Below are positions 25,210 to 33,790 of a stretch of DNA of 64,000 nt, one piece after another. Position 1 is the stretch's first letter, and each line of letters starts with the position of its first letter. The stretch is from Cellulomonas phragmiteti. GTDB taxonomy: Bacteria > Actinomycetota > Actinomycetes > Actinomycetales > Cellulomonadaceae. The stretch is from assembly GCF_016862775.1 (NCBI RefSeq), contig NZ_BONP01000008.1:62001-126000 (forward strand). Direction: 5' to 3'. The translations under genes were made by a program, and so were the position numbers. Below the pieces are notes generated by a model. The model worked only from the letters and a program-made list of their open reading frames with translations, made no database searches and was not told the DNA's origin.

Positions 25210-26820
25210 ATGAGGGCGGCGGTCGACGGTCTCCTCGGCAGGGTCAGCGCCTACCGGACGGCGACGGTCGCCCTGGTCGTGGTGCACGCCGCCGCCGGGG
25301 TCCTGGGACACCTCGGCCTGCTGGACGTGGATCCCGTGGCGCTCGCCGCCACGGTGGCCGCCGCGACCGCCGGCACGCTGCTGACGAGCGTCACCGGGGC
25401 GCTCGTCCACGGTGCTCGCGCGCACGTCGAGTCGTCGCTCATCACCGGCCTGATCCTGGCCCTCCTGCTCTGGCCCGCGACGACGGTCGACGCGCTCGTG
25501 GGAGCCGGTCTGGTCGGCGCCGCCGCCGGTACGTCCAAGGTCCTCGTGCGCTGGCGTGGTCGGCACCTGCTCAACCCGGCGGCGGCCGGAGCGCTGGTCG
25601 CAGGGCTCGGTGTGGCGCCCCTGCTCGGCACCGCGGCGCCGGTGTGGTGGGTCGCCACGCCGCTGCTCGCCCCCGTCGTGCTCGTCGCGGGGGCGGTCGT
25701 GCTGCGCCGGGCCGGCACCGGGACCGTGGCCGTCGCGTACGCACTGACCTACCTCGCCGTGACCGTGCCGCGGCTGGTGCTGCACGGGCAGCAGCCCCTC
25801 GACGCCCTGGTGAGCGCCCTCGGCTCGCACCCCGTGCTCGTCGTCGCGGCGTTCATGGTCGTCGAGCCCCTCACCCAGGCGCCGCGACGTCGCACCCGCA
25901 CGGCCGTCGCCGTCCTCGTCGGTGCACTGGCCGGGACACCGTTCGCGTTCGGCCCGCTGTCCACGTCGCCCGAGCTGGCGATCGTGGCGGGCAACGTCGT
26001 CACGGCGCTCGTCGCGGCCCCGTACGCGATGCGGCTCGTCGTCGTGGGGCACCGGTCGCCGGGCCCCGGCGCGCACGAGGTCCTCCTGCGACCGGTGCGG
26101 GCGTTGCGCTGGCAACCGGGTCAGTGGGTGGAGATCGACGTCGGGCACGCCCGGCCGGACGGTCGGGGACGACGCCGCGTGTTCTCGCTGGTCCCGGCGG
26201 GGCGCGAGGCCCTCGCGGTCGGGTTCACGGTCCGTGACCGGCCCTCGGCGTTCAAGCGTGCGCTCATGGCGGCGCCCGTCGGCTCGACGGTGCGCGCCAC
26301 GTCCGTGGGCGGGGACTTCCTGCTGCCGCAGGACCCCACACGGCCCGTCCTGATGATCGCCGGGGGGATCGGCGTCACCCCGTTCATCTCGCAGCTCGAG
26401 CACGCCGGGCCGCGGGACATGGTGCTGGTCCTCGTGTGCCCGACGGGCATGCCCCCGCCGTACCTGCGGCGCATCGCCCGCAGCCGGGCCCGGGTGGTGG
26501 TCGTCTCACCCGAGCCCGTCCCCGACCTGCCCCCGCGCTGGACCTGGCACTGCGGCACCCGGCTGACGCCGCAGGTCCTCCGCTCCGCGATGTCCGACCT
26601 GCCCCGACGGGCGGCGTACGTCTCCGGGTCCCCGGACCTGGTGCGCCGCGCCCGCGCCGTGCTGCGGGAGGTGGGCGTGCGCCGCGTGCGCACCGACAGC
26701 TTCGCGGGGTACGGGCGGCGCCCCGCGCACCGCTCCACGGGCCCGCTCCCCGGCGCAGCGCCCGCTCGCACGCGTCGGAGCGCGGCTCGCCGCGAGCAGC
26801 CCGTCGACGCGAGCGTCTGA
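25210..26820 (+). CDS. RnfD/NqrB-like membrane domain fused to FAD/NAD(P)-binding reductase
   Basis: This fusion protein of 536 residues has about eight membrane helices in its first 270 residues, including HLLNPAAAGALVAGL, which resembles the NPAA segment of RnfD/NqrB. The C-terminal half is a ferredoxin-NADP reductase-like module with the FAD motif RRVFSLVP and the nucleotide motif AGGIGVTPFISQ. It probably moves electrons from cytoplasmic NAD(P)H across the membrane to the flavinylated neighbour. The ATG at 25210 has GGAGGG 7 bases upstream and is preferred to GTG 25183. The last 35 or so residues are basic and disordered. Confidence 0.85.
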   Translation: MRAAVDGLLGRVSAYRTATVALVVVHAAAGVLGHLGLLDVDPVALAATVAAATAGTLLTSVTGALVHGARAHVESSLITGLILALLLWPATTVDALVGAGLVGAAAGTSKVLVRWRGRHLLNPAAAGALVAGLGVAPLLGTAAPVWWVATPLLAPVVLVAGAVVLRRAGTGTVAVAYALTYLAVTVPRLVLHGQQPLDALVSALGSHPVLVVAAFMVVEPLTQAPRRRTRTAVAVLVGALAGTPFAFGPLSTSPELAIVAGNVVTALVAAPYAMRLVVVGHRSPGPGAHEVLLRPVRALRWQPGQWVEIDVGHARPDGRGRRRVFSLVPAGREALAVGFTVRDRPSAFKRALMAAPVGSTVRATSVGGDFLLPQDPTRPVLMIAGGIGVTPFISQLEHAGPRDMVLVLVCPTGMPPPYLRRIARSRARVVVVSPEPVPDLPPRWTWHCGTRLTPQVLRSAMSDLPRRAAYVSGSPDLVRRARAVLREVGVRRVRTDSFAGYGRRPAHRSTGPLPGAAPARTRRSAARREQPVDASV

Positions 26821-26942
26821 GGACGTGCGCGTCTCCCGTTCCCGCGTCCCGGCGCACGTGCAGGTGCGCCAGCCGGCGCCGGGCCGCCCGACCTGGCGCC
26901 CGCCCGCCCCCGCCGGGGCTGCAGGGGAGGAGGTCACGTCCG

Positions 26943-27800
26943 GTGCCCCGTGCTGAGACGAGGTTCGAGGCGATCGGCACCGCGTGGTCGATCGTCACGC
27001 CCCAGCCGCTCGCCGACACGACGCTCGACCGCGTCCGGGCGGTGATCGAGGAGTACGACGTGGTCTGGTCCCGGTTCCGCACCGACTCCGTGGTGGCGCG
27101 GATCGCCCGCGAGGGCGGCACGCACGCTCTTCCAGGGCACGCGGCGGAGCTGCTCGACCTGTACGACGTGCTCGACGACCGGACCGGGGGAGCGGTCACG
27201 CCGCTGGTGGGCGGGTGCCTCGTCCGGCTCGGGTACGACGCCACGTACCGTCTGCGTCCTTCTGGCCCACCCCTGCCCGCCCCGCGGGGTGTGCTCACCC
27301 GTACCGGGACGACCCTCACCGCGACCCGACCCGTCGTGCTCGACGTCGGTGCCGCGGGCAAGGGCCAGCTCGTCGACCTCGTCGGCGACGAGCTGCTCGC
27401 CTGCGGCGTGGGCGAGCACCTCGTCGACGCCGGCGGTGACATGGTGCACCGCGGACCGGACCCGGTCCGCGTCGGTCTGCAGGCGCCCGGCGACCCCACG
27501 CGGGTCGTCGGCGTCGTCACGCTGCGCGACGCGGCCCTGTGCGGGTCGGCGTCCGACCGACGGGCCTGGGGCGAGGGCCTGCACCACGTCCTGGACGCCC
27601 GCACCGGCGAGCCGACGCGCGACGTGGTCGCCACCTGGGTGCTGGCCGACCGTGCGATGGTCGCCGACGGGCTCGCCACGGCGCTGTTCCTGGCCGACCC
27701 CGACGTGCTGCAGGGGATCGTCGCGCACACCTACGTCCGGCTGCACGCCGACGGCCACGCGCGGTACGCGCTCGGCCTGCCGGGAGAGGTCTACGCCTGA
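26943..27800 (+). CDS. FAD:protein FMN transferase (ApbE)
   Basis: ApbE transfers FMN from FAD onto a threonine of a target protein with Mg2+. This copy has 285 residues with DVGAAGKGQLVD near residue 136, GGDMVHRG, HHVLDARTGEPTRDV near 218 and ADGLATALF near 241. No signal peptide or lipobox is visible, unlike many ApbE proteins, so either modification occurs inside or the start is misjudged. GTG 26943 has GGAGGAGG 9 bases upstream, which supports the short start. Its natural substrate is probably the FMN-binding protein two genes upstream. Confidence 0.88.
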   Translation: MPRAETRFEAIGTAWSIVTPQPLADTTLDRVRAVIEEYDVVWSRFRTDSVVARIAREGGTHALPGHAAELLDLYDVLDDRTGGAVTPLVGGCLVRLGYDATYRLRPSGPPLPAPRGVLTRTGTTLTATRPVVLDVGAAGKGQLVDLVGDELLACGVGEHLVDAGGDMVHRGPDPVRVGLQAPGDPTRVVGVVTLRDAALCGSASDRRAWGEGLHHVLDARTGEPTRDVVATWVLADRAMVADGLATALFLADPDVLQGIVAHTYVRLHADGHARYALGLPGEVYA

Positions 27801-27833
27801 GGCACCTCGAGGCCGTCCTCGGCCGCACCCCCC

Positions 27834-27866
27834 GACGGTCTCGTCACGGCGGTCCCGCCGACCGTC
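27834..27866. terminator. hairpin between apbE and fabF
   Basis: GACGGTC (27834-27840) and GACCGTC (27860-27866) pair around an inner CGGCGG/CCGCCG-like stem, between two convergent stop codons. It can act on both strands. Confidence 0.5.
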
Positions 27867-27882
27867 CCGGGTCGGACACCGG

Positions 27883-29127
27883 TCACACGGACGTGACGAC
27901 CAGAGCCACGTTGTGACCGCCGAAGCCGAACGAGTTGTTGATGGCGGCCACGGGCCCGGCGGGCAGGGCACGCGGCTCGTCGCGGACGAGGTCGAGCACG
28001 AGCTCCGGGTCGGGCTCGGCGACGTTGATGGTCGGCGGAGCGGTCCGCTCGTGCAGCGCGAGGACGGTGAAGATCGTCTCCAGCGCGCCGGCACCACCGA
28101 GCAGGTGCCCCGTCATCGACTTGGTCGCCGAGAGCACGGCGTGGTCCGCGTCGTCGCCGAGCACGGCGCGGATCGAGCGTGCCTCGATGAGGTCGCCGAC
28201 GACCGTCGACGTCGCGTGCGCGTTGACGTGCGCGACGTCCGACGCCGCGACCCCCGAGTCCGCCAGCGCGGACCGCATCGCGCGGATCTGGCCGTCGCCC
28301 GACGGCTCGGGTGACGTGATGTGGTAGCCGTCGGCCGACAGGCCGAGCCCGGCGATGCGCGCGTACACGCGCGCACCGCGCGCGGCGGCGTGCGCGGCGG
28401 ACTCCAGGACGACGACGCCCGCACCCTCGCCGATGACGAAGCCGTCGCGGTCGACGTCGTAGGGACGCGAGGCGCCCGCGGGGTCGTCGTTGCGGGTCGA
28501 CAGCGTGCGCGACGCCGCGAACGCGGCGATCGGCATGGGGTGGATCGTGGCCTCGGTGCCGCCCGCGACGACGACGTCGGCGCGGCCGTTGCGGATCATC
28601 TCGACGCCGTAGGCGATGGCCTCGGCGCCGGACGCGCACGCCGAGACGAGCGCGTGCGCACCGGCACGCGCACCGAGCTCGAGGGAGACGTACGCGACGG
28701 GGGAGTTCGGCATGAGCATCGGCACGGTCATGGGCAGGACCCGACGACCGCCCTTCTCGCGCAGCGTGTCCCACCCGTCGAGCGTGGTCCAGATGCCACC
28801 GATCCCGGAGGAGACGACGGCGCCGAGCCGGTCGCCGTCGACCTCGGGTGAGCCCGCGTCGGCCCACGCCTCGCGCGTCGCGATGACCGCGTACTGCGCC
28901 GAGGGGTCCATGCGCTTGAGCTCGGGGCGTGCCAGCACCTGGTCCGCGGGGACCTTGAGCGTCGCACCGAAGTTCACGGCGATCTCGTAGCGCTCGGCCC
29001 AGTCGTTCTCGAAGGGGCGCGCGCCGGACTCGCCGGCGAGCGCGGCCCGCCACGTGCTCGGGACGTCACCACCGAGCGGCGTGGTGGCGCCCAGGCCGGT
29101 GACGACGACCTCGGGGACGGTGCTCAT
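27883..29127 (-). CDS. fabF: beta-ketoacyl-ACP synthase II
   Basis: This condensing enzyme elongates acyl-ACP with malonyl-ACP in FAS II. It has 414 residues. The nucleophile is Cys164 in SACASG, and the two histidines are in NAHATST and SFGFGGHN; Lys in SATKSMTGHLLG is also present. The ATG at 29127 has GAGGAGTACCC upstream. It is the last gene of the fabD-fabH-acpP-fabF cluster and is closed by a hairpin. Confidence 0.96.
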   Translation of the reverse strand: MSTVPEVVVTGLGATTPLGGDVPSTWRAALAGESGARPFENDWAERYEIAVNFGATLKVPADQVLARPELKRMDPSAQYAVIATREAWADAGSPEVDGDRLGAVVSSGIGGIWTTLDGWDTLREKGGRRVLPMTVPMLMPNSPVAYVSLELGARAGAHALVSACASGAEAIAYGVEMIRNGRADVVVAGGTEATIHPMPIAAFAASRTLSTRNDDPAGASRPYDVDRDGFVIGEGAGVVVLESAAHAAARGARVYARIAGLGLSADGYHITSPEPSGDGQIRAMRSALADSGVAASDVAHVNAHATSTVVGDLIEARSIRAVLGDDADHAVLSATKSMTGHLLGGAGALETIFTVLALHERTAPPTINVAEPDPELVLDLVRDEPRALPAGPVAAINNSFGFGGHNVALVVTSV

Positions 29128-29209
29128 GGGTACTCCTCGGTTCAGGCGGGCGGTGCGCACGGCCGTCGGCCGGCGCACCGCCCGGGTGCACGCGGGGTGC
29201 GGCGCAGAC

Positions 29210-29458
29210 TCAGGCCTGGGCGCCGGCGATGAAGCTCACGGCGTCGCCGACGGTCGCGAGGTTCTTGACCTCGTCGTCCGGGATGCGGACGTCGAACTTC
29301 TCCTCCGCGAGCGTGACGATCGTCATCATCGACAGCGAGTCGATGTCGAGGTCGTCGGTGAAGGACTTCTCGGGCAGGACGGAGTCGGTCGGCAGACCCG
29401 TCTCCTCGCTGACGATCTCGGCCAGTCCGGCCAGGATCTCCTGCTCGCTGTGCGCCAT
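29210..29458 (-). CDS. acpP: acyl carrier protein
   Basis: This is the 82-residue carrier of acyl chains in FAS II. The phosphopantetheine attachment serine is Ser41 in the DIDSLSMM motif, and the protein is acidic as expected. The ATG at 29458 has GAGGAGACACC directly upstream. It sits between fabH and fabF in the standard actinobacterial order. Confidence 0.97.
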   Translation of the reverse strand: MAHSEQEILAGLAEIVSEETGLPTDSVLPEKSFTDDLDIDSLSMMTIVTLAEEKFDVRIPDDEVKNLATVGDAVSFIAGAQA

Positions 29459-29536
29459 CGGGTGTCTCCTCGTGTCGGGTGGTGCAGGGACGTGCTGAAC
29501 GGTACAGGCGCACGGTGCGCCCGCCGTCGGCGCGGA

Positions 29537-30541
29537 TCAGGGCAGGACGACGACCTGCGCGGCGTAGACCAGGCCCGCGCCGAAGCCGATCTGCAGCGCG
29601 AGCGCACCGGGGCGGATGCTGCCCTCGCGGCGCAGCCGCTCGGCGGCCAGCGGGATGGACGCGGCCGACGTGTTGCCGGTCTCGGCGATGTCACGGGCCA
29701 CGACGACGGACTCGGGCAGCTTCAGCTGCTTGATCATCTGGTCGATGATCCGCATGTTCGCCTGGTGGGGGATGAAGGCCTCGATGTCCGCGGCGGTCAC
29801 CCCGGCCGCGTCCATGGCCTTCTGCGCCACGGGCGCCATCTGCCACACGGCCCACTTGAAGACCGACTGGCCCTCCTGCCGCAGCGTCGGCCAGCCCGCG
29901 CCCTCGTCACGCGTGGCGACCCACGAGTGGGTCTGCCGGATCGCCTGCGCCTGGGCGCCGTCCGAGCCCCAGACCGTCGGGCCGATCCCGGGCGTGTCGG
30001 ACGGACCGATGACGACCGCCCCCGCGCCGTCGCCGAGCAGGAACGAGATGGACCGGTCCGTCGGGTCGACGAACTCGCTCATCTTCTCGGCGCCGATGAC
30101 CAGGACGTGGCGTGCCGTCCCGGCGCGCACCAGGGCGTCGGCCTGCCCGACGCCGTAGCAGTAGCCGGCGCACGCGGCGGAGATGTCGAAGGCCGCGGCG
30201 GGCGTCGCGCCGATGCGGTCGGCGACGATCGCGGCGCCCGCGGGGGTCTGGTGGAAGTACGTGACGGTCGACAGGATCACCGCGTCGATGTCCGCGCCCG
30301 TCAGGCCGGCGTCGTCCAGGGCCGCGCGTGCCGCGGCCTCGGCGAGGTCCAGGACGTCGGTGCCGTCGGCCGCGCGACGGCGGGTCACGATGCCGGTGCG
30401 CTGGCGGATCCACTCGTCGGACGAGTCGATCGGGCCCACCAGGTCGTCGTTGGGGACGACGCGCTCGCCGCGCACCCCGCCGAGGCCGAGGATGCGGGTG
30501 TGCGCGGGCCCGGTGGCCTGCGTGAGGGTCGGACGGGTCAC
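29537..30541 (-). CDS. fabH: beta-ketoacyl-ACP synthase III
   Basis: FabH starts fatty acid synthesis by condensing an acyl-CoA primer with malonyl-ACP. It has 334 residues. The catalytic triad is Cys124 (SAACAGYCYG), His in PHQANMRI and Asn in GNTSAASIPL. In actinobacteria it often prefers branched primers, which gives iso/anteiso lipids; specificity cannot be read here. The GTG at 30541 overlaps the fabD stop (GTGA). Confidence 0.96.
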   Translation of the reverse strand: MTRPTLTQATGPAHTRILGLGGVRGERVVPNDDLVGPIDSSDEWIRQRTGIVTRRRAADGTDVLDLAEAAARAALDDAGLTGADIDAVILSTVTYFHQTPAGAAIVADRIGATPAAAFDISAACAGYCYGVGQADALVRAGTARHVLVIGAEKMSEFVDPTDRSISFLLGDGAGAVVIGPSDTPGIGPTVWGSDGAQAQAIRQTHSWVATRDEGAGWPTLRQEGQSVFKWAVWQMAPVAQKAMDAAGVTAADIEAFIPHQANMRIIDQMIKQLKLPESVVVARDIAETGNTSAASIPLAAERLRREGSIRPGALALQIGFGAGLVYAAQVVVLP

Positions 30542-31515
30542 GACTGGCTCTCCTGTGCGGTGGGGGTGGTGCCGGCGTGCCGACGGACGAGGTCGCGCGC
30601 GGCGTCGAGGTCGGCGGGCGACTTCAGGGCGACGGTCTCGACGCCCGGCAGCGTACGCCGCGCCAGCCCGGTCAGGACACCGCCCGGTGCCACCTCGAGC
30701 AGCGCGGTCACGCCCAGCCGCAGGAGAGTGGCCTGGCACAGGTCCCAGCGGACCGGTCGCGCCACCTGCGCGACGATGCGCGCGAGCGCGTCGTCGCCGT
30801 CGGTGACCTCGGCGCCGTCCGCGTTGGCGAGCAGCGTCACCACGGGTCGGCGGGGGACCAGCGTGGCGGCCGCCCGGGCGAGCTCCTCCACGGCCGGGGC
30901 CATGTGGCGGGTGTGGAAGGCTCCGGCCACCTGCAGCGGCACGACGCGGGCGCGGGTCGGCGGCTGCGCCGTCAGCGCGGCGAGCGCGTCGAGCGTGCCG
31001 GCCGCGACGACCTGCCCGCCGCCGTTGACGTTGGCGGGCACCAGGTCGAGCTCGGCGAGCCGCGCGAGCACCTCGTCGGGGTCGCCGCCCAGGACGGCGC
31101 TCATGCCGGTCGGGGTCGCCGCCGCGGCGCGGGACATCGCGGAGCCCCGCACGGCGACGAGCCGCAGGGCCTCGTCGTCCGAGAGCACACCGGCCGCCGC
31201 AGCAGCGGCCAGCTCGCCGACCGAGTGGCCGGCGGCGACGTCGAGCGCTCCGGGGGTCACCGTGGCGAGGTCGCTCCCCGGGGTGGCCTCCAGGACGGCG
31301 CGCAGGCTCGCCAGGGCGGTCGCGACCAGCAGGGGCTGGGCGACCGCGGTGTCGCGGATCGTCTCGGCGTCGGAGGTGGTGCCGTGGGCCAGCAGGTCGG
31401 TCCCGACGACGTCGCCGGCGTGCCGCAGCGCGTCGGCGAAGCCGTCGACCTCCGTCCAGGGGACGAGCATGCCGGGGGACTGGGCACCCTGACCGGGGCA
31501 GGCGACGACGAGCAC
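30538..31515 (-). CDS. fabD: malonyl CoA-acyl carrier protein transacylase
   Basis: FabD loads malonyl groups onto ACP. It has 325 residues, with the active Ser98 in GHSVGE, the N-terminal CPGQGAQ and the catalytic His in AGAFHTRHM. It is the first gene of the FAS II cluster and overlaps fabH. The GTG at 31515 lies 116 bases from the regulator's stop, and this gap contains a palindrome shared with the regulator's own promoter. Confidence 0.95.
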   Translation of the reverse strand: MLVVACPGQGAQSPGMLVPWTEVDGFADALRHAGDVVGTDLLAHGTTSDAETIRDTAVAQPLLVATALASLRAVLEATPGSDLATVTPGALDVAAGHSVGELAAAAAAGVLSDDEALRLVAVRGSAMSRAAAATPTGMSAVLGGDPDEVLARLAELDLVPANVNGGGQVVAAGTLDALAALTAQPPTRARVVPLQVAGAFHTRHMAPAVEELARAAATLVPRRPVVTLLANADGAEVTDGDDALARIVAQVARPVRWDLCQATLLRLGVTALLEVAPGGVLTGLARRTLPGVETVALKSPADLDAARDLVRRHAGTTPTAQESQS

Positions 31516-31580
31516 CCGACAACCATGCCGTCCCCACCGCGCGCGGCCCGGTCACGGCAGGCACCAACCTCGTGGCCCAG

Positions 31581-31600
31581 CGTTGTCGGACCCGCACAAA
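31581..31600. promoter_or_regulatory. candidate FasR operator upstream of fabD
   Basis: A 20-base element has the form CGTTGT-x-GGA-N5-ACAAA on the plus strand, an imperfect inverted repeat TTGT-N9-ACAA. Fourteen of 20 positions are the same in the element in front of the regulator gene at 32891-32910. It is well placed to control the fab operon. Confidence 0.55.
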
Positions 31601-31630
31601 GCGCGCGGCACGAGGGCGGCGCCCAGCCCG

Positions 31631-32872
31631 TCAGGTGCGCGCGGCGTCGAGCCGACCGACCGCCAGCGCCGTCTGCAGCACGTACGACTCCCGCGCGTCG
31701 AGGGGGTCCCAGCCGGTCACGTCCGACACCCGCCGCAGCCGGTACCGCACCGTGTTGGGGTGCACGTACAGGGTGCGCGCGGCGGCCTCGAGCGACCGCC
31801 CGGCGCCCAGGTACGCCGACAGGGTCCCCAGCAGCGACCCCTGGCTCGCCGCCAGCGGCTCGTACGCGCGCTCGACGAGCGCCCGCCGGGCGTCGGCGTC
31901 GCCCAGCAGCACGCGCTCGGGCAGCAGGTCGTCCGCGTGGACGGGACGGGGCGCCTGCTCCCATCCCGGGGCCGCGAGCAGGCCGGACAGGGCGGCGCGG
32001 GCCGACCTGGTGGCCTCGGCGAGCCCTGCTGCGGTCGGCCCCACGACCACCGGGCCCGGGCCGAAGCGCGGCAGCAGGTTCATCGCGGCCGCGCGCAGGT
32101 CGCCCTCCCCGCCGAGGAACACCACGAGCCGGTCGCCGAGGATGCCCACGAGGGCGTCGTCCGCCGCGCGCCGCGTGGCCCGGCGCAGGTCGGCGGCGCG
32201 GACCTCGTCCATGTGGGCGCCGGCGGTGCCCACGACGACGAGCGTGGACCCGCGCCCGCTCCAGCCGAGCGCCGAGACGCGCGAGCGCAGCGCGTCGTCG
32301 ACGTCGCCCCGGACGAGCGCGTCCACCACCAGGGCCTCGAGGCGCGCGTCCCACGCACCGCGCACCTCGGCGGCGCGGGCGTAGACCTCCGCGGCCGAGA
32401 ACGCCACCTCGCGGGAGTACCGCAGCACCGCCTCGCGCAGCTCGCGCTCCGCGCCGGGCGCGGCGAGACGGTCGGAGTGGGTCTCGACGACGTCGACGAC
32501 GACGCGCACCAGCTGCAGCGTGTGCTGCAACGAGATCGAGCGCGTGAGCTCCGGCGGCGCGGCCGCGAAGATCTCCCCGACGCCGTGGGGCGGCCGGGTC
32601 GGGTCGGCGTACCAGGTGACGAACGCGGTGATGCCGGCCTGGGCGACGAGGTTGACCCAGGAGCGGTCCTCGGCCGGCAGGGCCCGGTACCACTCGAGGT
32701 CCTCGTCGAGCCGGCGCATGGCGGCGGCGCCGAGCAGCCCCGTGCCGTCGCGGACCCGGCGCTGCGTCTCGCTCTGGTCGCCCGGGCCGACGGGTGGCAC
32801 GGCGGGGTCCGCAGGGGGCGCGGTGGAGCGGCGGGAGGGACGCGCCGCCGGCGTCCTCGGAGACGTCGCCAT
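31631..32872 (-). CDS. fasR: PucR-type regulator, FasR-like (fatty acid synthase regulator)
   Basis: This 413-residue regulator ends in a PucR-family helix-turn-helix (AARTLYVHPNTVRYRLRRV) near residue 370-390, preceded by a GGDEF-like or GAF-like central part without catalytic motifs. Its position just upstream of fabD and its length match FasR, which activates FAS II genes in Streptomyces. The first 40 residues are a disordered Pro/Arg-rich tail. The ATG at 32872 has TATGCT exactly 6 bases upstream and no Shine-Dalgarno, so the message is probably leaderless. A palindrome matching the one before fabD precedes it, suggesting autoregulation. Confidence 0.85.
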   Translation of the reverse strand: MATSPRTPAARPSRRSTAPPADPAVPPVGPGDQSETQRRVRDGTGLLGAAAMRRLDEDLEWYRALPAEDRSWVNLVAQAGITAFVTWYADPTRPPHGVGEIFAAAPPELTRSISLQHTLQLVRVVVDVVETHSDRLAAPGAERELREAVLRYSREVAFSAAEVYARAAEVRGAWDARLEALVVDALVRGDVDDALRSRVSALGWSGRGSTLVVVGTAGAHMDEVRAADLRRATRRAADDALVGILGDRLVVFLGGEGDLRAAAMNLLPRFGPGPVVVGPTAAGLAEATRSARAALSGLLAAPGWEQAPRPVHADDLLPERVLLGDADARRALVERAYEPLAASQGSLLGTLSAYLGAGRSLEAAARTLYVHPNTVRYRLRRVSDVTGWDPLDARESYVLQTALAVGRLDAART

Positions 32873-32890
32873 GACGCGAGCATAGAGCGA

Positions 32891-32910
32891 CGTTGTGGGA
32901 AGTCGACAAA
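32891..32910. promoter_or_regulatory. candidate FasR operator upstream of fasR
   Basis: This is the second copy of the CGTTGT-x-GGA-N5-ACAAA element, 19 bases from the fasR start and overlapping the expected -35 region. Confidence 0.5.
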
Positions 32911-32985
32911 CCCGCACGAGCGCCCGCGGGCCCCGGACGCGGCTCCGGACGGGTGCGCGCGGGGCGGAGCGGATAGGGTCTCGGC

Positions 32986-33672
32986 ATGGCTCTTCTGCCC
33001 CGCCTGCGCCAGCTCATGCGGCGACCCTCCTCGGCCTCCAAGGTCGGGGCGCGTCGCCCGACGAAGGCCTCGCGGCGCGGGGACACCCTCCACGAGGACG
33101 CGCTGCGCTCGATGCTGAGCGACGACCCCAACAACGAGCGCGCGTTCCTGGCCCTCGCCGAGATCGTCCGCCGTCGCGCCGCAGAGTCCGTCCCGGAGGA
33201 GGACCCGCTCAGCGCACCGAACGTCGAGCACGAGCGGCAGCACGCCGCCGACCTGGCCGTCTGGTCGCTGGGGGAGGAGCTCGCCGGCAACCCGCGGGCC
33301 TGGTACCCCCTGATCGAGGTCGCGCGCCTGTCGGTGCGCGACGACCACGAGGGGACGATCCGGCGCCTGACCACGGCGGCCGAGCGCGACCCGTCGGGTC
33401 AGGCCCTCGTGCAGGGCCTCGCGCTGCTGTGCCAGGCCGGGCAGCCGGTCGACGCGCTGAACCTCGGCGTCGGTCACTGGCGCCCCCGCGAGCACGTCCC
33501 CGAGGTCGCCCGCGAGCTCGTCCGTGCCGCGATCGCGGCCGAGCGTCCGCTCGAGGCCAAGCAGCACCTGTCCTCGCTCGACCTGTACCCGGACCAGCGG
33601 GCGATCGCCGCGCTGCGCGACGAGCTGACGATCGAGGTCGCCCAGGCCCAGCAGACGACCCCCGGTACCTGA
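32986..33672 (+). CDS. TPR-like helical protein, unknown
   Basis: This 228-residue soluble protein looks all-helical in TPR-like units (ALRSMLSDDPNNERAFLALA, LIEVARLSVRDDHEGTIRRL, AERDPSGQALVQGLALLCQA). The basic N-terminus (RLRQLMRRPSSASKVGARRP) may contact nucleic acid or lipid, which is speculative. TAGGGT (32974-32979) is exactly 6 bases before the ATG, so it is probably leaderless. It is divergent from fasR and convergent with aceE. I know it only as a conserved actinobacterial hypothetical. Confidence 0.75.
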   Translation: MALLPRLRQLMRRPSSASKVGARRPTKASRRGDTLHEDALRSMLSDDPNNERAFLALAEIVRRRAAESVPEEDPLSAPNVEHERQHAADLAVWSLGEELAGNPRAWYPLIEVARLSVRDDHEGTIRRLTTAAERDPSGQALVQGLALLCQAGQPVDALNLGVGHWRPREHVPEVARELVRAAIAAERPLEAKQHLSSLDLYPDQRAIAALRDELTIEVAQAQQTTPGT

Positions 33673-33687
33673 GCACACCGCGCCTCA

Positions 33688-33729
33688 CCCGGTTCGACCG
33701 GGTGGGCGGCCCCCGGTTCGACCGGGTGG
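33688..33729. repeat. duplicated small hairpin
   Basis: An 18-base unit, CCCGGTTCGACCGGGTGG, occurs at 33688-33705 and again at 33712-33729. Each copy folds into a 6-bp stem (CCCGGT/ACCGGG) with a TCG loop. The pair precedes a very strong terminator hairpin. Confidence 0.85.
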
Positions 33730-33740
33730 TCCCCGGACGC

Positions 33741-33776
33741 ACGGACGCCCCCGGCCTCGCGGCCGGGGGCGTCCGT
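33741..33776. terminator. bidirectional terminator between TPR gene and aceE
   Basis: A perfect 16-bp stem (33741-33756 with 33761-33776) and a TCGC loop lie between convergent stops. It is the strongest hairpin in the window and is followed by GTGTGT rather than a U-tract. Confidence 0.85.
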
Positions 33777-33790
33777 GTGTCAGCGGAACG

